From positions 10,237 to 74,236 of the forward strand of contig CAKOQQ010000008.1 of NCBI GenBank assembly GCA_934101425.1: a DNA stretch of 64,000 nucleotides. Reading direction: 5' to 3'. Positions 17,752-26,100 of the stretch are shown here, piece after piece (positions within the stretch are counted from its first letter, which is position 1; each line of letters begins with the position of its first letter). The notes under the pieces were generated by a model that was not told the DNA's origin, searched no databases, and saw only the letters and a list, made by a program, of their open reading frames with translations. The stretch comes from an uncultured Bacilli bacterium. Lineage in GTDB: Bacteria; Bacillota_I; Bacilli_A; RF39; UBA660. The translations under genes were made by a program, and so were the position numbers.

Positions 17752-18195
17752 TCACCATACAAAAACCTTTCTAGTTTTATGTTTAGAAGCAATTAAAGGA
17801 ACAAATTTACTATCTTCTTTACAGTTAACAATAAGTTGAATATCATAATAATCTTTAATATCACCACTTAGTGAAGCTAAAATAGTTTCTCCTAATGATT
17901 CTATACTTTCTTTATCAGTACCTTTTTTTACATCAATAGTAAATTTCATAAGTCTACCTTCTAAAGAATATGTTATATCATTAACTTTTTTTGATTCCTT
18001 TACTTTAGATTTAACACTTTCTATATCTTCATTTTTGATTGGATGTTCTTCTATACCATCTAATCTATCACCATATTTATCTTTTCCTGAATCTGGATAT
18101 AATAAATTTTTAAGACCTATAAATGCAAAAATAAATAATACTATAAATACTCCTGCAATTATAAATGTATATTTATGCTTTTTAATAAACTTCAT
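17752..18195 (-). CDS. Uncharacterised membrane-anchored protein, 147 residues
   Basis: One N-terminal membrane helix (about 11-30) with a KKHK stop, then an extracytoplasmic domain of about 110 residues. The latter has charged linker sequence and a mixed alpha/beta part (YSLEGRLMKFTIDVKKGTD). I do not recognise a family. It lies between camS (43 bases upstream) and the GGDEF-like sensor, whose ribosome-binding site overlaps its stop, so the three are likely made together in the envelope. Confidence 0.65.
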   Translation of the reverse strand: MKFIKKHKYTFIIAGVFIVLFIFAFIGLKNLLYPDSGKDKYGDRLDGIEEHPIKNEDIESVKSKVKESKKVNDITYSLEGRLMKFTIDVKKGTDKESIESLGETILASLSGDIKDYYDIQLIVNCKEDSKFVPLIASKHKTRKVFVW

Positions 18196-18238
18196 AAGCC
18201 ACCTCGATTAATAATTATACTATATTTTTATTATTTAA

Positions 18239-19231
18239 TCAATCTACCATATAGATTGATACTTTACTACTACTTTTTTCTTTAAATATCATTGATTTAA
18301 TTTTATCATTATTTTTTATATAGATACTTAAATTAGTATCATTAAATTTATTTGATATTATTTTATTTATAAGTTCATTTAAATATAAAATACTATTTTT
18401 ATTATTACTATTATATGTAATATTTATGATAGTTTTTATAGTTTCATCTTCTTTTAAAAATGTATAACCTGATATATATATGTTTTTTATATCTTTTAAA
18501 ATAGTATCTTTTAATTCTATGTAGTCATTATAAAATACACTTGATATATTATCTAAATCTTCATATTTATAATTAATACTTTTAAATTTAACTTCATTAT
18601 TATTAGTAATACCATAGTATTTATAACTACCTGGATAAACACTAGAGGAACTACTTTGCATAAATAATGAAACTAATATTTTTACATCTTCTAACTCGTA
18701 TTTATCTCTTATTTTACTTAATATAATAGGTATTTTTTCTTTTACTAAATTATATACCTCATCAGATTCTACTATTTTATAAGATATACTTTTATATTCA
18801 TTTATATAACTTTGATATCTATTTATTGTTATACCTAGTGAAATACCATTTAACACGCCATCTTCATTTAAATAATTTTGTTCAAAAATAGAAGTTATAT
18901 AAATGGGTTTTATTTTTTTATCACCTACTTTAATCTCTTCAAAATCATTTATTTCCATTAATAATTCTTTTAAAAATTCATTATCTAAATATTGACCGCT
19001 TTGATAATATAGTTTATTGGGATCATAATATATTTTAGATATATCCATAAGTTCAGTTTCTACTTCTTCCATATTTATACTATTTATAGTACTAATCGAA
19101 TAAACTGATGATCTATCTTTATAAGGAGTATAGATTCTATAATAATTATCTATATCTTTATAAGAATTAATGCTTTTACTTTCACATCCAACTATTAAAA
19201 GTGTTAAAAGTAATATGTATATTTTTTTCAT
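18239..19231 (-). CDS. CamS-family lipoprotein
   Basis: Lipoprotein with signal peptide MKKIYILLLTLLIVGC; the lipobox IVGC places the lipidated cysteine at 16. Family features are YYRIYTPYKDRSSV (about 31) and ISKIYYDPNKLYYQSGQYLD (about 64-83). CamS proteins of Bacilli release a pheromone-like peptide from the signal sequence in some species; the role of the mature protein is unclear. The start is set at 19231 with GGTGG upstream, not 11 codons earlier. First large gene of the operon running to YihY. Confidence 0.82.
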   Translation of the reverse strand: MKKIYILLLTLLIVGCESKSINSYKDIDNYYRIYTPYKDRSSVYSISTINSINMEEVETELMDISKIYYDPNKLYYQSGQYLDNEFLKELLMEINDFEEIKVGDKKIKPIYITSIFEQNYLNEDGVLNGISLGITINRYQSYINEYKSISYKIVESDEVYNLVKEKIPIILSKIRDKYELEDVKILVSLFMQSSSSSVYPGSYKYYGITNNNEVKFKSINYKYEDLDNISSVFYNDYIELKDTILKDIKNIYISGYTFLKEDETIKTIINITYNSNNKNSILYLNELINKIISNKFNDTNLSIYIKNNDKIKSMIFKEKSSSKVSIYMVD

Positions 19232-19264
19232 ACTACCACCTATTATAATTTTATCAAAAATCAT

Positions 19265-19306
19265 AAAAAAAATCTACTTTAACTTTAAAGTAAAAGTAGA
19301 TCTTTT
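19265..19306 (-). terminator. Hairpin with T-run between the small ORF and camS
   Basis: A stem with arms at 19271-19280 and 19293-19302 is followed on the minus strand by T8. It contains the stop codon of the 30-residue ORF upstream and precedes camS by about 34 bases, so it could act as an attenuator of the camS operon. Confidence 0.55.
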
Positions 19307-19366
19307 TATATACTTCATATCCTCCAACATATCATTAAATATTAGATCTATATGATGTTTATCCAT
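19274..19366 (-). CDS. Possible 30-residue peptide upstream of camS
   Basis: An ATG at 19366 preceded by AGAGGTGAGGT opens a frame of 30 codons (MDKHHIDLIFNDMLEDMKYI and a basic tail ending in KLK). The stop lies in the 3' arm of the terminator-like hairpin in front of camS. Good ribosome-binding site and neighbour-like codons support translation. It may be a leader peptide or a small regulator; no homology recognised. Confidence 0.4.
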   Translation of the reverse strand: MDKHHIDLIFNDMLEDMKYIKRSTFTLKLK

Positions 19367-19415
19367 ACCTCACCTCTTCATTAAAATATCAGTTTTATAA
19401 TTACTTGTCACTTGC

Positions 19416-19425
19416 TTCGACAAAA
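19416..19425 (-). promoter_or_regulatory. Spo0A-box-like sequence between divergent operons
   Basis: Minus-strand TTTTGTCGAA contains the 0A-box core TGTCGAA (19422-19416). It lies between the camS-side and recU-side promoters, so Spo0A could act on either. A single 7-mer match is weak evidence alone. Confidence 0.4.
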
Positions 19426-19447
19426 GTAGAAAAAACTAGACTATTAA

Positions 19448-19477
19448 TTGGAAAAATATTTTTAAATATAGTATAAT
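19448..19477 (+). promoter_or_regulatory. Promoter of recU-ponA
   Basis: TTGGAA (19448-19453), an 18-base spacer and TATAAT (19472-19477). Transcription would start around 19484, after the first in-frame ATG of recU, which argues for the ATG at 19494. Confidence 0.6.
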
Positions 19478-19493
19478 TATAATGGTGAAAAAA

Positions 19494-20015
19494 ATGATTA
19501 GTGCAAAAATATTTGATAAACACTCTAATAAAGGTATGGCACTGGAAGAAGATATCAATTTAACTAATACATATTATTTAAATAATAATATCGCTTCAAT
19601 ATATAAAAAACCAACACCTATTAAAGTAGTTAAGGTAGACTATAAAATAGTACCTGCAAAAATACTAGAAGGATACTTTAATACTCCCTCTACTACTGAT
19701 TATAATGGCATATATAAAGGTAAATATATAGACTTTGAAGCTAAAGAAACTAAATTAGATTATTTTCCACTAAAAAATATCCATCCTCACCAAATAAAAC
19801 ATTTACTTACTTGTAAAGAAATGGGTGGTATTAGTTTTGTAATAATTAAGTTTTTAAAATATGATAAAGTATTTTTAATAGATATATCATCTTTAGTCAA
19901 ATTTAAGGATAAAATACCATATACATATTTTAAAGATAATGTAAGTGAAATAAAATATAAATATAATCCTAGATTAGATTACTTAGATATTATAGATAAA
20001 ATGGAGGCCTTATGA
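19494..20015 (+). CDS. recU: Holliday junction resolvase RecU
   Basis: 173 residues. It contains the RecU nuclease motifs: TTDYNGIYKGKYIDFEAKET (metal-binding D and E-x-K around 75-92), the HPHQIKHL motif and the GGISFVIIKF strand. RecU cuts four-way junctions in recombination and chromosome segregation. Start set at 19494 because the -10 element lies just ahead of the earlier ATG (19482), whose GTG instead supplies the GGTG ribosome-binding site. It overlaps ponA by ATGA; recU-ponA is the conserved order in Bacillota. Confidence 0.93.
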   Translation: MISAKIFDKHSNKGMALEEDINLTNTYYLNNNIASIYKKPTPIKVVKVDYKIVPAKILEGYFNTPSTTDYNGIYKGKYIDFEAKETKLDYFPLKNIHPHQIKHLLTCKEMGGISFVIIKFLKYDKVFLIDISSLVKFKDKIPYTYFKDNVSEIKYKYNPRLDYLDIIDKMEAL

Positions 20016-22738
20016 AAAAGAAAAAAAAGATAAATAAAGAAAAACCAAAAAAGAGCGTTGATAAAAGAAATATATTAAAGATACTATTAACAACTTGTTT
20101 TGTTATAGGTATCCTATTATTTATATTACTTGGAATATTTTTATTTATAGTAGTTAAAGATGCTCCGGAGTTTGATCCTGATGCTCTTTATTCATCTGAT
20201 TCTACTGTACTATATGATAAAGATAATAAGGTAATAGCTAAAATTGGTATTGAAAAAAGAAAAAATGTTTCTTTTGAAGCATTACCAGAAGTATTAGTAA
20301 ATGCTATAGTAGCTACTGAAGACTCTAGATTCTATCAACATAAAGGTGTTGACTTTCCTAGATTCTTTAAAGCTTCTGTATATCAATTACTTGGTAAAAA
20401 TATGGGTGGAGCATCTACATTAACAATGCAACTTTCAAAACAAAATTATACATCTACTGAAGATACTGGTTTTGAAGGTATCAAAAGAAAATTTACAGAC
20501 TTATATATAGCTTTATTTAAAATAGAAGCTGTTAATACTAAAAAACAAATATTTGAATACTATGTTAATTCCAACTTCTTAGGAGCTCGTTCTTGGGGTG
20601 TTGAACAAGCATGTCAAACTTATTTTGGTAAATCAGTTACTGATATCAATTTAGCAGAAGCAAGTATAATAGCTGGACTATTCCAAGCTCCTGGTAAATA
20701 TAATCCTCTAGCTAATCCAGAAAATGTTGAAGCAAGAAGAAAAACAGTACTTAGTTTAATGGTTAGACATGGATATATAACAGAAGAAGAAAAAGACGCT
20801 GTATTAAAGATTCCCGTAACAAGTATTGTAACTGGTAAACAAGCAAATCAAGAAGAATTTCAAGATTTCATAGATACTGTTATGAGTGAAGTAGAAAAAA
20901 TTACTGGTAATGATCCATATAATGTACCTATGGAAATATATACAACAATGGATAGATCACTTCAAAATAGTATAAATGAAGTTATGGATGGAAAAGATAA
21001 AAAAGGTAATACAGTATTTGCTTGGGAAAATAAATTTGTAGATGCTGGTATATCAGTAGTTGAAACTACTACTGGAGCTATAAGAGCTATTGGAGCTGGT
21101 AGAAATCACGTAGCAACAGGTTTTAATACTGCTACTGACACTAATAAACAAATTGGTTCTACCGCTAAACCATTATATGATTATGGTCCTGGTATTGAAA
21201 CAGAAAACTGGTCAACATATACTCCATGGATAGATCAACCACATACCTACTCTGATGGAAAGACTAGTGTCGTAAACTCAGATGGAACATATTCTGGATT
21301 TATTACATCAAGACAAGCGCTTGTTAGATCTAGAAATATTCCAGCATTAAAAGCTTTCCAATCATTAAATAAAAATAGCGTAACAAATTTTGTTAAAGGA
21401 CTTGGTCTTCATCCAGAAAATCCACTTCATGAATCTCATGCAATTGGTGGTTACACAGGTGAAAGTCCATTATCATTAAGTGCCGCATATGCTGCATTTG
21501 GTAATAAAGGTGTTTATAATGAACCTTATAGTTTTACTAAAGTTGTATATATAAATAGTGGTGAAATATATAAGAGAAAACTTAATAGTAATGAAGTTAT
21601 GAGTGAAGAAACAGCTTATATGGTTTACAGTATGCTTAACGATACTGCAAAATACGTTATGAGTTACTTATATAATACTAATGGTACTACTTACGGAGCT
21701 AAGACAGGTACAACAAACTATACAAGTGAACATATAAAGAAATATAAATTACCTTATAATGCAATAAATGACTTATGGCTTGTTGGTGTTAACACAGACT
21801 ATACAGTAGCTGTATGGTATGGATACCAAAGAGGTATAGCTGAATATCAAGAAAATGGAGCTATTACACGTTTTGGTAATATGCAACATAGAAGCTTATT
21901 CTCTACTGTAATTAGAAAAGCATTTAAAAATACTAAAGGTGCAGAAAAACCTAGTGGTGTCGTATCAGTAACAGTAGAAAATGGATGTTTAAGTGCTTGT
22001 TTGCCAAGTAAATACACACCAGCAAATAAGAAAGTAACAGAACTATTTAAAGCTGGTACAGAACCTACTGAAGTATCAAATAGATATGATAAATTAAGTG
22101 ATGTAACTAACTTAGAAGGAACTTATAAAAATGGTGTTGTAACACTTACTTGGGATAAAATAAAAGAACCAGATGCCATAAATGAAGAATATTTAAATAA
22201 ATATGCAAGAAAATATTTAACTAAAAAAGAAGATATAGAATATTATGTAAACACTAGATTAAAAGAAGTATATAGTGAATTTGGTAAAGTATCCTATGAT
22301 GTATATGTACTACAAGATGGTGAATATATATTATCTGGATCAACTACTGATAATACAATAGATATAAATATATACTCTACTAGTGAACCAATGACATTTG
22401 TAGTAAAAACAAGTTATGAAAAATTTAAAACAAATGCCTCAGATGGTAAAGAAGTAACAATATCATTTGGTAGTGGTAGTATTACAATAGCTAGACTAAA
22501 TGGTAATAATGTTACTACATTAAATAAGGGTGACACTTACACAGATCAAGGTGTTACAGTACTAGATAATATGATAGATGTAACTGATAGAGCTACAATT
22601 ACTACAACAATAAAAGATAAAAATAACAATATGGTATCTAGTGTAGATACATCTAACACTAATACATACTATATATACTATAAAATAACATATAAGAGTT
22701 ATAGTAAAACACTTACTAGAACAGTTAAAATAACATAA
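20012..22738 (+). CDS. ponA: Class A penicillin-binding protein PBP1A
   Basis: Bifunctional peptidoglycan synthase, 908 residues. A lysine-rich cytoplasmic tail and membrane helix (about 22-48) are followed by a glycosyltransferase domain with catalytic E103 (ATEDSRFYQHKG). The transpeptidase domain has S383-TAK, S437-R-N439 and K561-TG. The region after about 640 holds an Fn3-like segment and a final Ig-like repeat of the DUF5011 type (DTYTDQGVTVLDN). It overlaps recU by 4 bases and is followed by a strong terminator. Confidence 0.96.
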   Translation: MKKKKKINKEKPKKSVDKRNILKILLTTCFVIGILLFILLGIFLFIVVKDAPEFDPDALYSSDSTVLYDKDNKVIAKIGIEKRKNVSFEALPEVLVNAIVATEDSRFYQHKGVDFPRFFKASVYQLLGKNMGGASTLTMQLSKQNYTSTEDTGFEGIKRKFTDLYIALFKIEAVNTKKQIFEYYVNSNFLGARSWGVEQACQTYFGKSVTDINLAEASIIAGLFQAPGKYNPLANPENVEARRKTVLSLMVRHGYITEEEKDAVLKIPVTSIVTGKQANQEEFQDFIDTVMSEVEKITGNDPYNVPMEIYTTMDRSLQNSINEVMDGKDKKGNTVFAWENKFVDAGISVVETTTGAIRAIGAGRNHVATGFNTATDTNKQIGSTAKPLYDYGPGIETENWSTYTPWIDQPHTYSDGKTSVVNSDGTYSGFITSRQALVRSRNIPALKAFQSLNKNSVTNFVKGLGLHPENPLHESHAIGGYTGESPLSLSAAYAAFGNKGVYNEPYSFTKVVYINSGEIYKRKLNSNEVMSEETAYMVYSMLNDTAKYVMSYLYNTNGTTYGAKTGTTNYTSEHIKKYKLPYNAINDLWLVGVNTDYTVAVWYGYQRGIAEYQENGAITRFGNMQHRSLFSTVIRKAFKNTKGAEKPSGVVSVTVENGCLSACLPSKYTPANKKVTELFKAGTEPTEVSNRYDKLSDVTNLEGTYKNGVVTLTWDKIKEPDAINEEYLNKYARKYLTKKEDIEYYVNTRLKEVYSEFGKVSYDVYVLQDGEYILSGSTTDNTIDINIYSTSEPMTFVVKTSYEKFKTNASDGKEVTISFGSGSITIARLNGNNVTTLNKGDTYTDQGVTVLDNMIDVTDRATITTTIKDKNNNMVSSVDTSNTNTYYIYYKITYKSYSKTLTRTVKIT

Positions 22739-22863
22739 GATGATAAATAATCAGAATGCATAAATAAAAATCTATAATAAAAAAGAGAAAAGTTGATACT
22801 AGTACTACTAAATATTAATTTATATTGATATTGTACTAGCGACACGTACCCTAATTTATTTTG

Positions 22864-22902
22864 AATACGTTCATTGTTATACCGATGGACGTATTTTTTT
22901 TA
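22864..22902 (+). terminator. Terminator after ponA
   Basis: 11-bp stem with one mismatch (22864-22874 with 22885-22895) followed by T8 on the plus strand. Confidence 0.8.
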
Positions 22903-22970
22903 TTTATAAGATTTATATAATTTTAATACTCTATTTTTAACTTCAAATAAATAACACTTTATTTAATATC

Positions 22971-22999
22971 AAAAACACACATCCAAATGGATGCGTGTT
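22971..22999 (-). terminator. Terminator after the Hint-prepilin gene
   Basis: About 11-bp stem with one G-T wobble on the minus strand and a short T run; it lies about 75 bases past the stop codon. Confidence 0.6.
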
Positions 23000-23071
23000 A
23001 TAAAACTCTTATTGACATATTTTTTATATTTTCTAAAAGCTAGTTTCATTTTTATTTTTTATAGAAAAGTT

Positions 23072-24601
23072 TTAATATTGACTAGCAATCATAACAGATA
23101 TTAACGAATATGAAGTCTTAATGGAAATAGTTTTATTTTCTTTATCAATCTGATAAATGGGGGTTTCTTCCCATTTTTGTGTTTTCAAATTAAAACTTAA
23201 AATTCTAATATCATTTTCATCAAATGTTAATGTTGGAACTGATATATCAATATTATGGACATTTTTTTCATCTTTATCATAACAATCAATACCATAATTT
23301 GATATATTAAATACACTAGTAATCGCGTTTGACCCCTCAATAAGTTCTTTTAAAAATTCTGTCTCAGAAGTGGTTTGCTTAGTTCCAGAGGCAGATAATA
23401 AATCAACTAATTTAATTTTTCCATCATTAAATTGTTTAATTTTATTGAACACTATTTCTGGTAATTCTTCATATTCACTAAAATCATCAGAAATATAGTG
23501 TCCATAAGCACTATCATTAATTACATGTAAACTATTATCTGCACTAGCAGCATTATGTACTAATATTTCATTTTCAGTAATTAAGTAGTTATGATTATTT
23601 GCTATTGTCAAGTTATATACATTCACTGAATTATCCAAATTAAGAACTTCTATATTTTTTATACTAGTTTTTCCGCCAATACTAGCTGATAATACATCTC
23701 CCACTTTTAATTCATATGCTCTAACCCATCCTTTATCAAGTACATAATATTGATGCTTTTCTGTAGAAGTTATTACTTTATTATTTTTTAATGTTATTTT
23801 ATATAATTTATTATTTTTTGAAATCATAGTATCAATAACTCTATTTAATTCTTTTTCGTTACTTTCAATATTTATTGTATATACATAATCACCAATTTTA
23901 ATATCTTCAATATTCTTTAAACCATTTCTTGTTAATACTTTTGTTCCTGCTACAAAACACGTTGAAATTTGAAACAATCCTTTTATTACTGCAACATTTC
24001 CAAAAACATCTTCACTTTCAATTTTATAAATATTTGATGCTTTATTAGAAGTCCCTAAATAAGTTTTTTCATTCCCTCTATAAACAAGTATACCATTTAC
24101 AAAATATCTTATTTCTTTTATTCCACTCGTATCTGAAGTATTTACATCTATTTTATAATTACTAGTACTAGTATTAGTAATTACAGCTGATAAAAGTGGT
24201 GCATCTTTTTCAGCACTTCTAAGTATACATTCACTTTCATTTGTTTTAGTGCTTACAATACTTCCATCACTTTTAATTTCAATACAGTAATCATTAACAT
24301 ACATTTTTCCATATGCATTACCATTAGTATCATAACTTAAATAACCTTTACTTGCTTTATCTCCCTCATATGTAAGTGTACTACCCGATAAATCTATATT
24401 TTTTACTGTTTCTCCTTCCATTATTTTTTGCATATAATATGTTTTTGCAGCACTTACTATATTTCTTGCACTTGCTTCTGCCGCACTTTTTTTAGAGTCT
24501 TCTATAATGTTTAATACGGCTGGTACCGCTATTAGTGCAATAACTGCTAGTATTACTATAACGGCTAATAACTCTATTAGGGTAAATCCTTTCTTTTTCA
24601 T
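23072..24601 (-). CDS. Type IV prepilin-like protein with a Hint autoprocessing domain
   Basis: 509 residues. Residues 1-31 are a class III prepilin signal: MKKKG|FTLIELL with G5 cleavage site, E10 (mature +5) and a long hydrophobic helix. A pilin stalk follows to about 130 and an Ig-like region to about 210. A Hint domain spans C215 (CFVAGTKVL) to N350 (ILVHN), with a TSTEKH block-B motif (278-283), as in PT-HINT domains of polymorphic toxins. Residue 351 is Ala, so intein splicing is unlikely; N-terminal thioester chemistry or C-terminal Asn cleavage is possible. The last 159 residues end in a beta-rich surface-protein-like segment (TQKWEETPIYQIDKENKTIS). Leader ORF and terminator upstream. 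Confidence 0.85.
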   Translation of the reverse strand: MKKKGFTLIELLAVIVILAVIALIAVPAVLNIIEDSKKSAAEASARNIVSAAKTYYMQKIMEGETVKNIDLSGSTLTYEGDKASKGYLSYDTNGNAYGKMYVNDYCIEIKSDGSIVSTKTNESECILRSAEKDAPLLSAVITNTSTSNYKIDVNTSDTSGIKEIRYFVNGILVYRGNEKTYLGTSNKASNIYKIESEDVFGNVAVIKGLFQISTCFVAGTKVLTRNGLKNIEDIKIGDYVYTINIESNEKELNRVIDTMISKNNKLYKITLKNNKVITSTEKHQYYVLDKGWVRAYELKVGDVLSASIGGKTSIKNIEVLNLDNSVNVYNLTIANNHNYLITENEILVHNAASADNSLHVINDSAYGHYISDDFSEYEELPEIVFNKIKQFNDGKIKLVDLLSASGTKQTTSETEFLKELIEGSNAITSVFNISNYGIDCYDKDEKNVHNIDISVPTLTFDENDIRILSFNLKTQKWEETPIYQIDKENKTISIKTSYSLISVMIASQY

Positions 24602-24622
24602 ATATCCTCCTTCTATTTATAA

Positions 24623-24660
24623 GAAAACAAAAAACAAAAATCTAGGTTTTCCTAGTTTTT
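24623..24660 (-). terminator. Attenuator hairpin in the leader of the Hint-prepilin
   Basis: CTAGG-AAAA-CCTAG extended by A-T pairs, followed by T-rich sequence on the minus strand, placed between the leader ORF and the prepilin start. The leader stop codon (24661-24659) is a few bases before the stem, so a terminating ribosome would cover the 5' arm. Confidence 0.6.
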
Positions 24661-24739
24661 ATGTTTTACATATATGACTAATAATTAAGTTATTTGATAT
24701 GACTATTTCTCTACAAACATAGACATAATTACTAGACAT
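24659..24739 (-). CDS. Leader peptide of the Hint-prepilin gene, 26 residues
   Basis: ATG at 24739 with GTGAGG upstream, 26 codons (MSSNYVYVCREIVISNNLII plus six more). It aligns with the leader peptides of two other prepilin genes: N-Y..., Y-[VI]-C, then a hydrophobic stretch with NN before the end. It lies between a sigma-A promoter and an intrinsic terminator. Its conservation in frame, length and stop position suggests a cis-acting leader rather than a chance ORF. Confidence 0.55.
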   Translation of the reverse strand: MSSNYVYVCREIVISNNLIISHICKT

Positions 24740-24754
24740 ATACCTCACTTTCTT

Positions 24755-24783
24755 ACTATACAAGTATATATTCTTTTTGTTAA
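24755..24783 (-). promoter_or_regulatory. Promoter of the Hint-prepilin transcript
   Basis: TTAACA (24783-24778), 17-base spacer, TATAGT (24760-24755) on the minus strand, about 16 bases before the leader ORF. Confidence 0.65.
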
Positions 24784-24792
24784 GTTGTAAAG

Positions 24793-24819
24793 AAAAAGAT
24801 ATACTATAGTATATCTTTC
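24793..24819 (-). terminator. Terminator after nth
   Basis: Perfect 20-nt palindrome (24797-24816) with a T-rich tail on the minus strand; overlaps the nth stop region. Confidence 0.7.
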
Positions 24820-25418
24820 TTACATATATCTTTTAATTTACAAGTACTACATTCTGGTTTAATAGCTTTACAGTAGTATCTACCAAACAGTACTAATTGA
24901 TGATGTAATTTATTTATTTTAGATTTAGGTATCTTTTTATATAGTTTTTTCTCTACTTCTAATACATTGTCATTATAAGATGCTAATCCTAATCTTTTAC
25001 TTACTCTAAGTACATGAGTATCTACTGCTATATATGGTTCATTATAAAGTTCACTTAATACAACATTAGTAGTTTTTCTACCTACTCCACTTAAACTTTC
25101 TAAAAAGGTTCTATCATTAGGTACATATCCTATATCTTTTAATGATTTACTAATATTTATTATATTTAAGGCTTTTTTATTAAAAGTACCTAATGGTTTT
25201 ATAATAGTTTTTATATCTTCTATATTAGCTTCACTTAATTTATCTAAATTGTCATATTTAGTAAATAAGTTTTTAGTTACTTCATTTACTCTTTTATCAG
25301 TAGTTTGTGCACTTAACATAGTAGCGATTAAAAGCTCATAATCTTTAGTATAATTAAGTTCACACTTTGCATCACCTAGAATTTCATCTAAATAAGTAAA
25401 AATTCTATTCATCTTCAT
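24804..25418 (-). CDS. nth: Endonuclease III (DNA glycosylase/AP lyase)
   Basis: Removes oxidised pyrimidines and nicks AP sites. The helix-hairpin-helix LSGVGRKTTNVV carries catalytic K115; D133 lies in VDTHVLRV; the [4Fe-4S] loop is C182, C189, C192 and C198 (C-X6-C-X2-C-X5-C). Length 204 is normal. It overlaps the upstream dnaD-like gene by 14 bases, the dnaD-nth order common in Bacilli. Confidence 0.96.
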   Translation of the reverse strand: MKMNRIFTYLDEILGDAKCELNYTKDYELLIATMLSAQTTDKRVNEVTKNLFTKYDNLDKLSEANIEDIKTIIKPLGTFNKKALNIINISKSLKDIGYVPNDRTFLESLSGVGRKTTNVVLSELYNEPYIAVDTHVLRVSKRLGLASYNDNVLEVEKKLYKKIPKSKINKLHHQLVLFGRYYCKAIKPECSTCKLKDICKKDIL

Positions 25419-26013
25419 TTAACCAATCATAATCTAATAATTCTTTTTTATTATTAGTTTTCTTTACTTCTTTTTTAATATCACTAGGTACTTTATAACC
25501 TTTCTTATTCCATTCATATAAAATAGTATCTATGTATCTTAAACTAGTAACATGATTATATATAGCTTCTTTTAAGGCTTCTTTAATTAGTTCTTCATTA
25601 AATCCATTATCTATCCATGCTCTTACTATTTCATATTCCATAGGTGATAAAGTTCTACCAAATTCACTTTCAATTACACTATATATATCTGTTTTTACTT
25701 CTTTTTTTTCTATCATTAAGAATCCTAACTTATTATATAATTCTTCTAAGTTTAAATAGTCTTTTTTATCTTTCACATCAAGTGATAATAAGTTTTTTTC
25801 ACTTAACGAACTAATAAGTGCCATTACATCTTTTTTAGTATATCCTAAATCATCACATATAAGATTGATATTAAATTCATCATTGTTATTCATTATATAG
25901 ATAATAAATATGAGTTCTTTTTCTGTAATATTTAATTTTAAATAGTTTTTTATAAGAGTACTAGGTATCATATATGTTTTTGATTTTAATAGTTCTACAA
26001 TATTTTTATACAT
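25405..26013 (-). CDS. dnaD: DnaD-like replication initiation protein
   Basis: 202 residues. N-terminal winged-helix DnaD/DnaB-type domain (about 1-95) and a C-terminal DnaD domain (about 115-180) with the signature SPMEYEIVRAWIDNGF and the YIDTILYEWNKKG end. In Bacillus DnaD remodels oriC and recruits DnaB/DnaI for helicase loading. The final residues are basic then acidic (DYDWLNEDE). It is coupled to nth. Confidence 0.88.
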   Translation of the reverse strand: MYKNIVELLKSKTYMIPSTLIKNYLKLNITEKELIFIIYIMNNNDEFNINLICDDLGYTKKDVMALISSLSEKNLLSLDVKDKKDYLNLEELYNKLGFLMIEKKEVKTDIYSVIESEFGRTLSPMEYEIVRAWIDNGFNEELIKEALKEAIYNHVTSLRYIDTILYEWNKKGYKVPSDIKKEVKKTNNKKELLDYDWLNEDE

Positions 26014-26051
26014 AACATCACCTATATAAATTATACATTTTTTTTATTTCT

Positions 26052-26080
26052 TTGACAATAAATAAATAGTGTGTTAGTAT
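26052..26080 (+). promoter_or_regulatory. Promoter of the HipA-like gene
   Basis: TTGACA (26052-26057), 17 bases, TAGTAT (26075-26080), then an AAAGGTGAT ribosome-binding site before ATG 26101. Confidence 0.7.
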
Positions 26081-26100
26081 ATATCACTAAAGGTGATACT

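Larger units (their letters stand above)
22739..23071. other. Intergenic region between ponA and the Hint-prepilin gene
   Basis: 333 bases without a convincing gene. It holds two convergent terminators (22864-22902 plus, 22971-22999 minus) and an inverted pair CTAGTAC/GTACTAG around 22798-22842 of unknown meaning. Confidence 0.5.

Noticed and set aside
22798..22842. Possible small RNA or riboswitch between ponA and the Hint-prepilin
   Set aside because: Only a 7-bp inverted pair without a promoter or terminator of its own; too little to call.
23072..23551. C-terminal 159 residues of the Hint-prepilin as a toxin with an immunity gene
   Set aside because: No nuclease or other toxin motif is visible, the end looks like a beta-rich surface domain, and no small immunity-like gene follows.
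23550..23958. Hint domain as a splicing intein
   Set aside because: The residue after N350 is Ala, not Cys/Ser/Thr, and the host is a pilin rather than a conserved enzyme. Autocleavage is the more likely activity.
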